Shown: positions 27,421-37,262 of the stretch, in pieces
How the letters are laid out: each line of letters opens with the position of its first letter
How positions within the stretch are numbered: position 1 is the stretch's first letter
Origin: Thalassotalea hakodatensis
GTDB taxonomy: Bacteria; Pseudomonadota; Gammaproteobacteria; Enterobacterales; Alteromonadaceae
Direction of reading: 5' to 3'
Assembly: GCF_030295995.1 (NCBI RefSeq)
Contig: NZ_AP027365.1
Location: 1,674,001-1,738,000, forward strand
Length of the DNA: 64,000 nucleotides
The notes under the pieces: model-generated
Database searches by the model: none
Told to the model about the DNA's origin: nothing
The model's input: the letters and a program-made list of their open reading frames with translations, nothing else
Program-made: the position numbers and the translations under genes

Positions 27421-30351
27421 ATGAATTTAAAAAACAAGTTATCCATATTATCAACGGCGATCATACTTGCTACGACTGCCGGTTGCGGTTCGTCTGATGA
27501 CGAAAATGTTACAAATATTGTTGTTGAAAAACCAGTAGTTATACCACCTGGTGAAACAGACCGAGCGCCTTCAACATGGTTGCGTTTTGGTGATGATTTT
27601 AATGGCGATACCATCATGCAAGATGTGTATATTCCATCAAATGGTCTAACAACCTATACCTATTATTCAGTATTAAACTGGAATGCCGGTCTAGATGGAG
27701 GTGGTTATGCGGGTATTCAAGATCACCCGGATGGTAGAAATTTTATCTTTTCAATTTGGGATCCCTCAAATGGCGAGCCTATTACAGCTGAATACCAGGG
27801 TGAAGGTACGCAAGTTGAATTGTTTGGTGGTGAAGGCACCGGTCTTAAATCGTGGAACTTCCAATTAGGTTGGGAGCCAGATAGATGGTACACCTTAGCG
27901 ACTAAAGTGTGGCATACGCGTGATGACGGTCATACGCACTTTGCTTTTTGGTCCCAAGATAAAGAAACGGGCGTATGGACACATTTAGTGACCATGGATT
28001 TTCCTATGCCATGGGTTGTCTTTAGTACAGAAACTGGCTCATTTGTTGAAGATTGGTTAGGTACCGGTAATAACACGCGTACTGCACTATTTAATAATGG
28101 TCGTAAACGTGGCATGGATGGCGGTTGGAAAGCCTTCACAAATGCGGATTATAATGTTGTGCAAGAAGAAGCTACTGCCGCTTATAATGAAAACTTCGAT
28201 ATTGCATCAAACGCAGATTATTACCGCATGACAACGGGTGGTACCGCGGGCCCCGCTGAAGATGAAGATGCTTTTGAGCCAGAAGGTGAACTATCAAGAC
28301 CTTATTTATTAGCAGCGCCAGATGATGCTCCTACTAGTATCACATTATCGACTGTGACAACTACGGGTATTGATTGGCAACTAGCCACCACGGAAGTGCC
28401 ACAATTATCTTATCGTGTATTAGTTAAAGGTAAAGTGGTTGCAGAAGGTACTGATCCTCAAGCAAGAAGTGCAATGTTCGACCTTATTGATGTTGATGAC
28501 GAAATCACGCTTGAAATTGAAAATATATTTGGTAAAACAAGCACGTTTAAAGCGACTGCAAATCAAGGACAAATTGAAGTAAATGATACGATTGCTGTCG
28601 CTACAGAAGCGCATTTACTTGAGCGCAATGAAGCAACAGTGATTGAATCTATCGCTGCCGGTGAGTCAAAGTTATATCAAGTGATGGGTTTAGATGCGTC
28701 TAAATCGATGACAGTAAAACTAGCGGGTGATGAAGGTGATGCTGATATCTACGTGATGGAAAATAGCATGCCTACCACAACAGATTATGACTGTGTAGGC
28801 TTCTCTGGAAGTAGCATTGAATCATGTCGTTTACCCGTTAATGTACGTGAAGAAACGCCATATTATGTACTTGTTACTGCAAGAACTGATGTGTCATGTT
28901 TAGCATTATCAACCACGCAAGATGGTGAACCTGGTTGGATCAGTGGTTCAAACTATATTGTTAGCTCAGAGTCAGCAACAGGTTCAGGTAATGGGCTTGG
29001 CAATGCATTTGATGGTAATGAAGCAACTATTTGGCATACAAATTGGGGCGATGGTGCACCGACTTACCCTCATACTATTACCATTGATTTAGGGGATACT
29101 TATGATGTAAATCGTATTCGGTATTTACCGCGTCAAGATGGTGGTGTAAACGGTACAATTGTTGGTTATGAACTCTATATTTCTGATGATCCTGATGTCT
29201 ATCCAGCGGAACCACAAATTGTTGGTACATGGGAAGATAACACGGATGAGAAAATTGAGTGGTTTGCTGAAGCTGTAACAGGTCGTTTTGTTAAATTTGT
29301 TGCTACAGAAGAACGTGGCGGCAGTGAATGGGCATCAGCTGCAGAAATTAAATTTGGTTTTGATGATGGTTCAGATCCGCTAGCAGAAGGTGGTGAAGAC
29401 GAAACAGAAACTGAAGTTGAGGATGGTGGTGTTTGCTCTGGTGGCGGAGATACTGGCGATGGTAATCATGTTAATATTCCTGTGAATTCAACGTTACTCG
29501 ATAATGCTGGTTTAACTGCTACTAGTCCGTCAGGGGCGCAACCAGGTCATGAATTGTCTTTTGCACTTGATGGCTTAACTGGCGATGCTGGACATTGGCA
29601 TACACCGTGGAGCGGCGTTCCTGCTTATCCTCATGAAGTGTTGATTGACCTTGGTGAGATGTACGAAGTTAACCGTTTTGATTATACACCGCGCACCGGT
29701 GGCGGTAATGGAACAGTGGTTGAGTATGAGATTTACGTTGGCGATAGTGCTGATAGCTTAGGCGAGCCGGTAGCACAAGGTACGTGGGAAAATAGTGCTG
29801 ATGTTAAAACCGTAACCTTTACTGATAAACCCGGGCGTTTTGTTAAGTTTGTAGCACTTGCTGAACAAGGTGATGGTGCATGGGCTGCAGCCTCTGAATT
29901 TAATGTAGGTGTTAATATGTCTGAGAAAGTGGATAACAGCACATTAAGTTATTCTACTAGCTCAGGGGCACAACCTGGTAATGAACTATCTTATGCCTTT
30001 GACGGATCATTTGATGCTAATCATTGGCATACCCCATGGAGTGGTATTCCTGGGTTCCCTCATGAAGTCATTATTGATTTAGGCGAAGCTAAAAATGTTG
30101 TTCAATTTAACTATACGCCTAGAGCTGGTGGCGGAAACGGTACGGTTGCCGGTTATGAAGTTTATGTGAGCGACAATAATAGCGACTGGGGTAATGCTGT
30201 TGCAACGGGCACTTGGAAAGGTAATGGTAACACTGAAGTTGCAGCGTTTGATGCAACAACAGGCCGTTATATTAAGTTTGTTGCATTAAGTGAGAAAAAT
30301 GGCAATAACTTTGCTGCCGCAGTTGAGTTTGGTATTCGTGTTAACCCATAA
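27421..30351 (+). CDS. Large lipoprotein: DUF3472, PPC-like and three F5/8-type C (CBM32) domains
   Basis: This 976-residue surface or periplasmic lipoprotein has lipobox TTAGC with Cys22. In order it holds a DUF3472 domain (about 45-260), a PPC-like domain (about 410-500: [14 protein letters not shown]), and three F5/8-type C/CBM32 repeats at about 507-650, 688-835 and 838-976, each with the pattern of a FDG/LDG segment, HTPW or HTNW, IDLG and GRF/YIKFVA. An acidic Gly-rich linker lies near 655-680. CBM32 modules commonly bind galactose or GalNAc. DUF3472 has no settled activity. With the receptor upstream and a second DUF3472 gene downstream, it probably binds or cleaves a GalNAc-containing glycan. 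GTG at 27409 is an alternative start. Confidence 0.85.
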   Translation: MNLKNKLSILSTAIILATTAGCGSSDDENVTNIVVEKPVVIPPGETDRAPSTWLRFGDDFNGDTIMQDVYIPSNGLTTYTYYSVLNWNAGLDGGGYAGIQDHPDGRNFIFSIWDPSNGEPITAEYQGEGTQVELFGGEGTGLKSWNFQLGWEPDRWYTLATKVWHTRDDGHTHFAFWSQDKETGVWTHLVTMDFPMPWVVFSTETGSFVEDWLGTGNNTRTALFNNGRKRGMDGGWKAFTNADYNVVQEEATAAYNENFDIASNADYYRMTTGGTAGPAEDEDAFEPEGELSRPYLLAAPDDAPTSITLSTVTTTGIDWQLATTEVPQLSYRVLVKGKVVAEGTDPQARSAMFDLIDVDDEITLEIENIFGKTSTFKATANQGQIEVNDTIAVATEAHLLERNEATVIESIAAGESKLYQVMGLDASKSMTVKLAGDEGDADIYVMENSMPTTTDYDCVGFSGSSIESCRLPVNVREETPYYVLVTARTDVSCLALSTTQDGEPGWISGSNYIVSSESATGSGNGLGNAFDGNEATIWHTNWGDGAPTYPHTITIDLGDTYDVNRIRYLPRQDGGVNGTIVGYELYISDDPDVYPAEPQIVGTWEDNTDEKIEWFAEAVTGRFVKFVATEERGGSEWASAAEIKFGFDDGSDPLAEGGEDETETEVEDGGVCSGGGDTGDGNHVNIPVNSTLLDNAGLTATSPSGAQPGHELSFALDGLTGDAGHWHTPWSGVPAYPHEVLIDLGEMYEVNRFDYTPRTGGGNGTVVEYEIYVGDSADSLGEPVAQGTWENSADVKTVTFTDKPGRFVKFVALAEQGDGAWAAASEFNVGVNMSEKVDNSTLSYSTSSGAQPGNELSYAFDGSFDANHWHTPWSGIPGFPHEVIIDLGEAKNVVQFNYTPRAGGGNGTVAGYEVYVSDNNSDWGNAVATGTWKGNGNTEVAAFDATTGRYIKFVALSEKNGNNFAAAVEFGIRVNP

Positions 30352-30370
30352 TTAGTTAACGATGAGTGTT

Positions 30371-30404
30371 AAAAGGAAGAAGAGTAAAGCCTTCTTCCTT
30401 TTTT
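30371..30404 (+). terminator. Terminator or attenuator between the DUF3472 genes
   Basis: AAGGAAGAAG and CTTCTTCCTT form a strong stem followed by T6. Because the next gene starts 17 bp later, it may only partly stop transcription. Confidence 0.75.
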
Positions 30405-30420
30405 ATTTAGAGTAAAGAAC

Positions 30421-31776
30421 ATGATGAAAATGAAATCGGTGTATCAACACGTAAAATATTGTGTAGTAGGTATGGTGTGTCTTGGTATGCTTGGTGCATG
30501 TGGTTCTAGCACAAACAAGACTGAAAAAACTGCAAACCAGGCAGTGGTTTTAACTACTGACGATCTTACCATTGAAGTGCCTATTGCCGGTAATAGTTGG
30601 ATTGAAAACGATATAGAAGCATCCGATACGTTGATCACCAAAGAAGGGATAACGCAGTGGCAAAGTGAGCAACACCAATTATCTACTTACTTTTATGTTA
30701 GTAAAGTGGGTAAAGTTAATTTAGGGCTTAAAGCCAAAACATTAGCTGGTACATCGACGATTTTGGTTGAGCTCAATGATCAGAAAAAACGTATTTTGTT
30801 GTCCAATAGCATTGAAAAGATTATTCCTATTGGACAATTTGAGGTAGTAAAACCAGGCTACCAGAAAGTTATAATTACAGGTATTGAAACCTCTAGCGAG
30901 TATTACCCTACTATTTCGCAACTGTTGATTGGCGGTGAAGCAACCGCCGGTAGTAATTATTATGTCAAAGATGATTTTTACTGGGGGCGAAGAGGGCCAT
31001 CAGTGCATTTGCAATATCAATTACCAGATGAAGACGGCAGCTATGAATGGTTTTATAGTGAGATCACCGTGCCTAAAGGGCAAGACACGCTAGGTTCTTA
31101 TTATATGGCAAATGGCTTTAATGGTGGCTATTTCGGTATACAAGTTAATTCTGAAACTGAACGCAGAGTTTTGTTTTCTATTTGGAGTCCATATCAAACA
31201 GATGATCCAACGACTATCCCAGAAGAATACAAAATAAAGTTGTTAAAAAAAGGCGATGATGTTTATACAGGAAAGTTTGGTAACGAAGGCTCTGGTGGTC
31301 AAAGTTATGTAAAATATCCTTGGAAAACAGGGGTTACCTATGGTTTTTTAACTCGTTATCAACCAAGGCCCGAGGAAAATAAAACAGATTTCACTGCCTA
31401 TTTTTATGACCCTCAAATAAAAGAATGGCATCTTATTGCTAGCTTTAGAAGACCCAAAACGACAACTTATTTAGCATCACCATACTCTTTTTTAGAGAAC
31501 TTTATACCAGGTGCAGGTCAATTCGAACGTATGGCTAAATATGGCAATCAATGGGTGAAATCAAGTGATAAAGCATGGGAGCCTATGCTACACGCAAAAT
31601 TTACTTATGATGCAACGGCAAGAAAAGAAGCGCGTGTTGATTACCAAGGCGGCATTCAAGGTGACGGTTTTTATTTGAAAAACACGGGTTTTTTCTCCGA
31701 ACATACTGCATATAAAACACCGTTTACACGCAAAAGTACACAATTACCACCTATAAATTTGGAACAACTTCCTTAG
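30421..31776 (+). CDS. DUF5077-DUF3472 lipoprotein
   Basis: This 451-residue lipoprotein (LGMLGAC, Cys27) has a DUF5077 beta-sandwich (about 45-165: IEVPIAGNSWIENDIEASDT) followed by DUF3472 (about 175-430: WFYSEITVPKGQDTLGSYYM, ANGFNGGYFGIQVNS). The DUF5077-DUF3472 pair is a known domain order in secreted proteins of polysaccharide loci, but no enzymatic activity is established to my knowledge. It shares the DUF3472 fold with the larger preceding protein but lacks the CBM32 repeats, so the two could divide binding and processing. ATG pairs at 30421 and 30424 cannot be separated. Confidence 0.82.
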   Translation: MMKMKSVYQHVKYCVVGMVCLGMLGACGSSTNKTEKTANQAVVLTTDDLTIEVPIAGNSWIENDIEASDTLITKEGITQWQSEQHQLSTYFYVSKVGKVNLGLKAKTLAGTSTILVELNDQKKRILLSNSIEKIIPIGQFEVVKPGYQKVIITGIETSSEYYPTISQLLIGGEATAGSNYYVKDDFYWGRRGPSVHLQYQLPDEDGSYEWFYSEITVPKGQDTLGSYYMANGFNGGYFGIQVNSETERRVLFSIWSPYQTDDPTTIPEEYKIKLLKKGDDVYTGKFGNEGSGGQSYVKYPWKTGVTYGFLTRYQPRPEENKTDFTAYFYDPQIKEWHLIASFRRPKTTTYLASPYSFLENFIPGAGQFERMAKYGNQWVKSSDKAWEPMLHAKFTYDATARKEARVDYQGGIQGDGFYLKNTGFFSEHTAYKTPFTRKSTQLPPINLEQLP

Positions 31777-31802
31777 TGCTTAGTACCCGTTGGTGTTGGG
31801 TT

Positions 31803-31841
31803 AGCTTAGGTTGAGTAATATTGCTTAACCTAAGCTTTTTT
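31803..31841 (+). terminator. Terminator after the second DUF3472 gene
   Basis: AGCTTAGGTTGAG and CTTAACCTAAGCT pair around an 8-nt loop, with a T-run following. Confidence 0.8.
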
Positions 31842-31872
31842 AAGCGTTAAATGTTGCTGAAGTCTACTTAAT

Positions 31873-32736
31873 ATGACCAAAATTTTATTTAATTGTAATA
31901 GCTATGGCATGAGTAAAGTTTGCCTTATTACCGTAGTTTTTGTTTGTTCTATTTTTAGCTCGGCGTTTGTAACCGCAGCTAAAACAGCGCCATTTAAATC
32001 AACGCTATTGAAAGTAATGACCTATAACGTAAGGCATGGTACTGATTTACATGGTGATATAAGTATTGCAAAACAAGCGGCGTTTATAAAACAACATAAT
32101 GTTGACTTGTTGGCACTACAGGAAATTGACCAAGAAACCAAGCGTGTTAATGGCGCAAACCAAACAAAATATTTTGCCAATTCGTTATCATTAAATGGTT
32201 TGTTTCAACCATTTATGATTTTTGATGGCGGTCAATATGGCATTGCTGCATTCAGTAAAATGCCAATTTTGAAAAGTAAGTCGATAACATTACCCAATGG
32301 CTTAGAGCCTAGAAGCTTTCCTTTGTTGACCGTTAACGTTGAAACCCAGCCGCTGATTTTTGTACCCGTTCATTTTGATTGGCCGACGAATGACAGAGCG
32401 CGTTTTGAACAAGCAACGCAATTACTTTCGCAATTAGATATAAAGTTACCAATTGTTTTAGCAGGTGATTTTAATGATTACCCTGACTCACGTACCATAG
32501 CACTGTTTAAAGATGCCGGATTTTCATTTATCGTGAATAATACTTCAACGTTCTTAGGCCCAAATGAGGGGGGAAAGTCTATTGTTGAAATTGATTTTAT
32601 TGCGGTTAGGAGTGGCCAGACGACTTCTCTTTCGTTATTAGAGAGCTTTGTTTTTGAACAGCATATTTTTTCGGATCATGCAGCGGTCCTTTCATCAATA
32701 CTTGTCACTCAAAAACAAATTAATACGGCTTATTGA
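31873..32736 (+). CDS. Exported endonuclease/exonuclease/phosphatase-family hydrolase
   Basis: This 287-residue protein has a signal peptide (VCLITVVFVCSIFSSAFVTAA) and an EEP domain: VMTYNVRHGTD near 50, LLALQEIDQ near 78 (metal Glu), VPVHFDWP near 170, LAGDFNDYPDS near 197, and IFSDHAAVLS near 266 (terminal Asp-His). The family hydrolyses phosphate esters and diesters. Export and position at the end of the GalNAc-type cluster raise the possibility that it trims phosphodiester-linked glycans. Phosphatase, sphingomyelinase-like or nuclease roles are equally open. A second Met at 31909 gives a neater signal peptide. Confidence 0.8.
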   Translation: MTKILFNCNSYGMSKVCLITVVFVCSIFSSAFVTAAKTAPFKSTLLKVMTYNVRHGTDLHGDISIAKQAAFIKQHNVDLLALQEIDQETKRVNGANQTKYFANSLSLNGLFQPFMIFDGGQYGIAAFSKMPILKSKSITLPNGLEPRSFPLLTVNVETQPLIFVPVHFDWPTNDRARFEQATQLLSQLDIKLPIVLAGDFNDYPDSRTIALFKDAGFSFIVNNTSTFLGPNEGGKSIVEIDFIAVRSGQTTSLSLLESFVFEQHIFSDHAAVLSSILVTQKQINTAY

Positions 32737-32742
32737 TAAACC

Positions 32743-32769
32743 AAAGCTCGACGTTTAACGTCGAGCTTT
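32743..32769. terminator. Terminator after the EEP gene
   Basis: AAAGCTCGACG / CGTCGAGCTTT is a perfect 11-bp stem with a 5-nt loop. It lies between convergent genes and can serve both. Confidence 0.85.
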
Positions 32770-32820
32770 ATCTATTGAACATTAATGGCTGCATGTGAGT
32801 TGCTAAAAATACTGTTTTGT

Positions 32821-34026
32821 CTAAGCCACTTTTGTCGTGTTAAGCCTAACCTGATCTAACGACTGTTTAAGGTCGGAAATGATGTCGGTCACATTCTCTA
32901 GGCCAACGGAGATTCTTATTAAGCCGTCACTAATACCTGCTTTAGCGCGCTCTTCATCGCTATAAGGAGAATGTGTCATTGATGCTGGGTGTTGAATTAA
33001 AGATTCAGCATCACCTAAACTGACGGCGATGGAAAATAACTGCATACGATTAATAAATTCGGCACCACCTGTTACGTCACATTTGAGCTCAAAACCGATA
33101 ACGCCACCAGCAGCCTTCATTTGTTTACCTATGTACTGGTGGCCTTGATGCGAGGGTAGTCCTGGGTAATATACGGTATCTACCGCAGGGTGGCTTTCTA
33201 AGAATTCAGCAACTAACTGTGCATTTTGGCAATGTCTTTCAATTCGAATAGGCAAGGTTTTTAAACCACGTATGATCAACCATGCATCATGAGGGCTCAT
33301 GGTACCGCCAATATCTTTTAGTGCCGTTAGCTTTATCTCGTTAATCATTTCTGTGCGACCACATATAATACCTGCAACTACATCGCCATGGCCGTTTAAA
33401 TACTTTGTTGCGCTATGTACAATAATATCTGCTCCAAATCGAATAGGTTTTTGAAGTACGGGCGTTAGAAAAGTGTTATCAACGATAGAAATTAAGTGAT
33501 GCTTTTTTGCTATCGATAAAATAGATTCTAAATCAAGTACCTGTAGGTTCGGATTAATAGGAGACTCTAGGAAGATAACTTTAGTATTATCTTGAATAGC
33601 AGCGTTGATATTTTCTGCTTCGCTCATATCAACAAAACTCACTTCGATGCCGAAGCGCGTTAACATGTGATTCATTAAGGCATATGAGCAGCCATAAATT
33701 GCTTTTGATGCAATCAAGTGATCGCCCGCTGTTAAATTAGTTAATAAGGCCGCAGACACTGCAGCCATTCCTGTTGCTGTTGCGGCTGCATCTTCGGTAC
33801 CTTCTAATTGTGCCATGCGTTGTTCAAGTTCACGCGTAGTAGGGTTACCTAAACGCGTGTACATATATCCCTCAGCTTCTCCCGCAAACCGCTGTGCCCC
33901 TTGTTCTGCACTGTCGAAGGTAAAGGTTGATGTTTGATATAAAGGAGACGCTAACGAGCCAAACTGTTCGTCTTTTATTTTGCCGCCGTGCACAACTTGT
34001 GTTTCGATAAATTTGCTTTTAATCAT
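32821..34026 (-). CDS. megL: Methionine gamma-lyase
   Basis: This 401-residue PLP enzyme of the Cys/Met metabolism family degrades methionine to methanethiol, 2-oxobutyrate and ammonia. The PLP-binding Lys is in VHSATKYLNGH near 210. YGCSYALMNHML near 112 keeps the active-site Tyr and the Cys that marks methionine gamma-lyases rather than cystathionine synthases. The open frame runs to a GTG at 34083, but homology starts at MIKSKFIETQVVHGG, so I set the start at 34026. It lies divergent from the TyrR-like gene with a TyrR-box-like palindrome between them, suggesting amino-acid-dependent control. Confidence 0.85.
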   Translation of the reverse strand: MIKSKFIETQVVHGGKIKDEQFGSLASPLYQTSTFTFDSAEQGAQRFAGEAEGYMYTRLGNPTTRELEQRMAQLEGTEDAAATATGMAAVSAALLTNLTAGDHLIASKAIYGCSYALMNHMLTRFGIEVSFVDMSEAENINAAIQDNTKVIFLESPINPNLQVLDLESILSIAKKHHLISIVDNTFLTPVLQKPIRFGADIIVHSATKYLNGHGDVVAGIICGRTEMINEIKLTALKDIGGTMSPHDAWLIIRGLKTLPIRIERHCQNAQLVAEFLESHPAVDTVYYPGLPSHQGHQYIGKQMKAAGGVIGFELKCDVTGGAEFINRMQLFSIAVSLGDAESLIQHPASMTHSPYSDEERAKAGISDGLIRISVGLENVTDIISDLKQSLDQVRLNTTKVA

Positions 34027-34151
34027 AGTTTTCTCATGTGATATCGGAATACGTTCGTTAATGAATTTGGTATCAATATTCACGCCATAACGAGAAATGA
34101 CATATAAAACAATAGCTTAATGTTTTTATGTAAAAGTAGAGTAATTATTTT

Positions 34152-34169
34152 TGTAATGTATTTATTACA
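34152..34169. promoter_or_regulatory. TyrR-box-like palindrome
   Basis: TGTAATGTATTTATTACA has perfect 6-bp inverted ends separated by 6 bp, close to the TyrR consensus TGTAAA-N6-TTTACA. A weaker TGTAAA-N6-GTAATT copy lies at 34129-34146. Both sit between the lyase and the TyrR-like gene. Confidence 0.65.
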
Positions 34170-34274
34170 GTTTGGTTTTTAAATGAAATTAATAAGGCTT
34201 TTAATCACTAAATACTTGAAAATTAAATACTATAATGTTGTCATTAAATTATTACTAAGTATCAAAATTATTAC

Positions 34275-35792
34275 ATGAAAATTTGTATTGAATCTGCAGA
34301 CAGAGTAGGTATTAGCCAAGAAATATTAGCCACGTTTGCTTCCCATGACTGGAACGTAAAAAGTATTGAAGTACAAAGCCAAAATACTTTTGTTCATATT
34401 GATGCTATAGAGGCGACCCTTTCACGGGTTAAACGTTTGTTAATGCCTGTTGACGGCATAAAACAGTGCATTGAAATTAATGAGATGCCGTCTGAAGTGC
34501 GTGAAAAGCATGTACAGGCGTTGTTGGCAAAAATAACGGATCCTATTTTAGATATTAGTAGCACAGGAATGATTTTAGCCTCTAATCAAGCCGCGAAAGC
34601 TATTGCAAAGCGAAGTAGCGTGGATTTAGTCCATAGCCATATTGACGATGTGATTGATGCCTCGATAGATGCACTAATACAACCTCATGAATTAAGTATG
34701 ACGGTCACTTTTTTTGGTGAACCTTTTATTGCAGACATTAATCCAGTGATGAGCGCGAATACTGTCACTGGAGCGGTTATCTATTTAAAATCAGTTGAAA
34801 AAGTGGGGCGTCAGTTATCCTTAGTGCAATCATCTAAAGATAACGCGCTGCAAGCCATGATCGGAGAGTCTGAACAAATTAACTTAGTAAAATCTCAGAT
34901 CTCGCGTTTTGCTACCCTAGATTTACCAGTGTTAATCGTAGGTAAAACAGGCACTGGTAAAGAATTGGTGGCTCAAGCATTACATCAATTAGGCCCGCGA
35001 AAAGATAAACCTTTTTTAACGATTAACTGTGCGGCTATTCCTGAGCAACTGCTTGAAAGTGAATTATTTGGTTATACCTCTGGGGCATTCACAGGGGCGA
35101 ACAAAGGCGGCAAACCAGGCCTTTTTGAGTTAGCAAATGGTGGCACATTATTTTTAGATGAAATCGCTGAAATGTCACCTTATTTGCAAGCCAAACTCTT
35201 ACGGTTTTTACAGGACTTTCGTTATCGCAAAGTAGGTGGCACCAAAGAATTTAAAGCGGATGTAAAAATTATTAGTGCTAGCCATCAAGACTTTGATGAA
35301 TTGTTTATACAAGGGGAGTTTCGAGAAGATTTATTTTATCGACTAAATGTATTAAAAGTTGAATTACCGACACTTGCACAACGGCAGTCTGATATTGAAT
35401 TACTGGTTAATTACTTTTTGTCTTTAGCATCTCAACAAATTAACCAACAAGGTGTTGATATAACTGCAGCTGCTCTTGAATTGCTTCGTGGTTATCACTG
35501 GCCGGGTAATATAAGGCAATTGGAAAATACGATTTTTAGATTAGTTGCACTATCTGATGGCGATGTAATAGATACTGAACAAGTGCAACAAGTACTTTTT
35601 GGCCAGCAAAAAAACGACGGTCAATTAGAAACGTTACATGTGCAAGACTGGGCTTCTGCGCAAGCTGAGTTTGAAAAAAGTCTGCTAACGCAACTTTACC
35701 CACATTACCCTACAACTCGAAAGCTAGCTGCACGTTTAAATGTGTCGCATAATAAAATAGCAATGAAGCTTAGGGCTTATCACATAGGATAA
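34275..35792 (+). CDS. TyrR-family sigma-54-type transcriptional regulator
   Basis: This 505-residue protein has the TyrR/PhhR layout: an N-terminal ACT-like domain (1-70), a PAS-like domain (about 78-190), an AAA+ domain with Walker A VGKTGTGKE (222-230), GAFTGA (270-275) and Walker B TLFLDEIAEM (291-300), then a C-terminal Fis-type helix-turn-helix (TRKLAARLNVSHNKIAMKLR). The intact GAFTGA loop means it could contact sigma-54, as in PhhR and unlike enteric TyrR. The adjacent target is probably the methionine gamma-lyase and itself. Its stop lies 8 bp before a MITE. Confidence 0.85.
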   Translation: MKICIESADRVGISQEILATFASHDWNVKSIEVQSQNTFVHIDAIEATLSRVKRLLMPVDGIKQCIEINEMPSEVREKHVQALLAKITDPILDISSTGMILASNQAAKAIAKRSSVDLVHSHIDDVIDASIDALIQPHELSMTVTFFGEPFIADINPVMSANTVTGAVIYLKSVEKVGRQLSLVQSSKDNALQAMIGESEQINLVKSQISRFATLDLPVLIVGKTGTGKELVAQALHQLGPRKDKPFLTINCAAIPEQLLESELFGYTSGAFTGANKGGKPGLFELANGGTLFLDEIAEMSPYLQAKLLRFLQDFRYRKVGGTKEFKADVKIISASHQDFDELFIQGEFREDLFYRLNVLKVELPTLAQRQSDIELLVNYFLSLASQQINQQGVDITAAALELLRGYHWPGNIRQLENTIFRLVALSDGDVIDTEQVQQVLFGQQKNDGQLETLHVQDWASAQAEFEKSLLTQLYPHYPTTRKLAARLNVSHNKIAMKLRAYHIG

Positions 35793-35847
35793 ACCCTATT
35801 AGGGTCTGTTGATCTTTTGAGATTAAATTTTGTTCGAACCCAAAGGG

Positions 35848-37124
35848 CTGACGAATCCCCAAAAAATGACAGGCACAACATTTTATGATCTTATTAGTTC
35901 GCCAAAACAAAAATAAGAGTAAAATGCTATGCCTGAATCCTTACTTTGCCATAACTTCTTTGATAAGTCCTTATCGAATTTCAATCAAGCGAGAATGAAG
36001 ACACTTAAAGCATGCTCTGAAGCACTTATAGCGTCTGATAGATTAACCTTAACAAGTTTGGGGCGTTACTTAGCTGGGCGTGCGAACATTAAGCATAAAA
36101 TAAAAAGGGTTGATCGTTTTCTTAATAACGAGCATTTGTTTAACCAACAAGTTGAAATATACGCTTCGTTGGCCAAACCAATCATTAGCAACTTGCCTTA
36201 TTTAGCCATTGCAGTGGACTGGAGTGGTTGTTGTCGTTCAGATTACCACCTGCTTAGAGCGAGTTTACTCGTTGATGGTCGTTCTTTAGTGCTTTACAAC
36301 ATGGTTGTTGAATTAAAAGATTTTGATACGCCAGAAACCAATGCCAGATTTTTAGACAACCTCCTTCAAGTTATTGGTGAACACCGGTCCGTTTATATTT
36401 TGTCAGATGGTGGTTTTCTTACTCCTTGGTATACTAAAGTCCGTTCATTAGGATGGCACTTTATTGGCCGTCTCAGAGGCACGATGACATGTAAGTTAGA
36501 AGGTAAAAATACTTGGGAAAAACTCCCTGCCTTTCATCAGGGAGCGAGCTGTCAACCAACTCGACTTGGCAAAGCGAGGGTTACTCAACACAGTCCAACA
36601 GCATGTGATGCATTTCTCCATTTGTACAAAGGAAAATACAAAGGACGAAAAGGGAATAGCCGTTTTACTAAAGATACTCGCATGTATCGACGGCATGCTC
36701 ATGAGCCATGGTTACTCGCAACATCAGATAATACACTCACTAGTGATCAAGTAATTAAGTTGTACAGTAAAAGGATGCAAATTGAGCAAAACTTTCGCGA
36801 TGACAAAAGCCAACAATATGGCTTTTCGTGGCGGTTTAGTAAAACACAAGGCGTAAGGCGAATGAGTGCCTTGTGCTTAATTGCATGTTTAGCTAGTCTA
36901 TTACTTTGGTTTGTTGGCTTTGAAGCGGAGCAGCGCAATTGGCAAATAATGTTTCAGGCTAATACGATAAAACACCGCAGAGTTCTATCGTTTCTTACAT
37001 TGGCGAAGCAAGTAATTCGGCATAGACTCCACAAAATTAAAAATCACTATCTACAGAAAAGTCGAGAAAACTTTTTAGCTTATTATCAAATATGTTCAGT
37101 TATATAAAAATGGGGATCCGTCAG
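35848..37124 (+). mobile_element. IS4-family (IS10-group) insertion sequence, 1277 bp
   Basis: The inverted ends are CTGACGAATCCCC (35848-35860) and the complement of GGGGATCCGTCAG (37112-37124), one mismatch apart and very like IS10 ends. A perfect 9-bp target duplication, CCCAAAGGG, stands at 35839-35847 and 37125-37133, the length known for IS10. It is complete with one intact transposase gene, so insertion looks recent. Confidence 0.9.
35929..37107 (+). CDS. IS4-family transposase
   Basis: This 392-residue DDE transposase has AVDWSG near 98 (first Asp), YILSDGGF near 156 (second Asp) and Y-x2-R-x3-E-x6-K in YSKRMQIEQNFRDDK near 282, the IS4-family signature with the catalytic Glu. No frameshift or internal stop is present. 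It is encoded within an element with intact ends and target duplication, so the copy could still be active. It spans most of the element and starts 81 bp after its left end. Confidence 0.92.
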   Translation: MPESLLCHNFFDKSLSNFNQARMKTLKACSEALIASDRLTLTSLGRYLAGRANIKHKIKRVDRFLNNEHLFNQQVEIYASLAKPIISNLPYLAIAVDWSGCCRSDYHLLRASLLVDGRSLVLYNMVVELKDFDTPETNARFLDNLLQVIGEHRSVYILSDGGFLTPWYTKVRSLGWHFIGRLRGTMTCKLEGKNTWEKLPAFHQGASCQPTRLGKARVTQHSPTACDAFLHLYKGKYKGRKGNSRFTKDTRMYRRHAHEPWLLATSDNTLTSDQVIKLYSKRMQIEQNFRDDKSQQYGFSWRFSKTQGVRRMSALCLIACLASLLLWFVGFEAEQRNWQIMFQANTIKHRRVLSFLTLAKQVIRHRLHKIKNHYLQKSRENFLAYYQICSVI

Positions 37125-37262
37125 CCCAAAGGGCAGCGTTTTTTGTCATTTATACGTCGTTATTGTTTTCTCATGTGGAATAACCACACATTAATCGCAA
37201 TGTCTTGTCTAAAGACCCATAAACTGCTGCAAAAATAAACGCGAAAGATCAACAGACCCTAA

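Larger units (their letters stand above)
35801..37260. mobile_element. Short MITE split by an IS10-like element
   Basis: The outer ends AGGGTCTGTTGATCTTT (35801-35817) and its complement (37244-37260) are perfect 17-bp inverted repeats. Removing the inner IS and one copy of its target duplication leaves 174 bp without a gene, a MITE-sized element. A flanking TA on both sides may be its target duplication. It lies between the TyrR-like gene and the convergent response-regulator gene. Confidence 0.7.
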
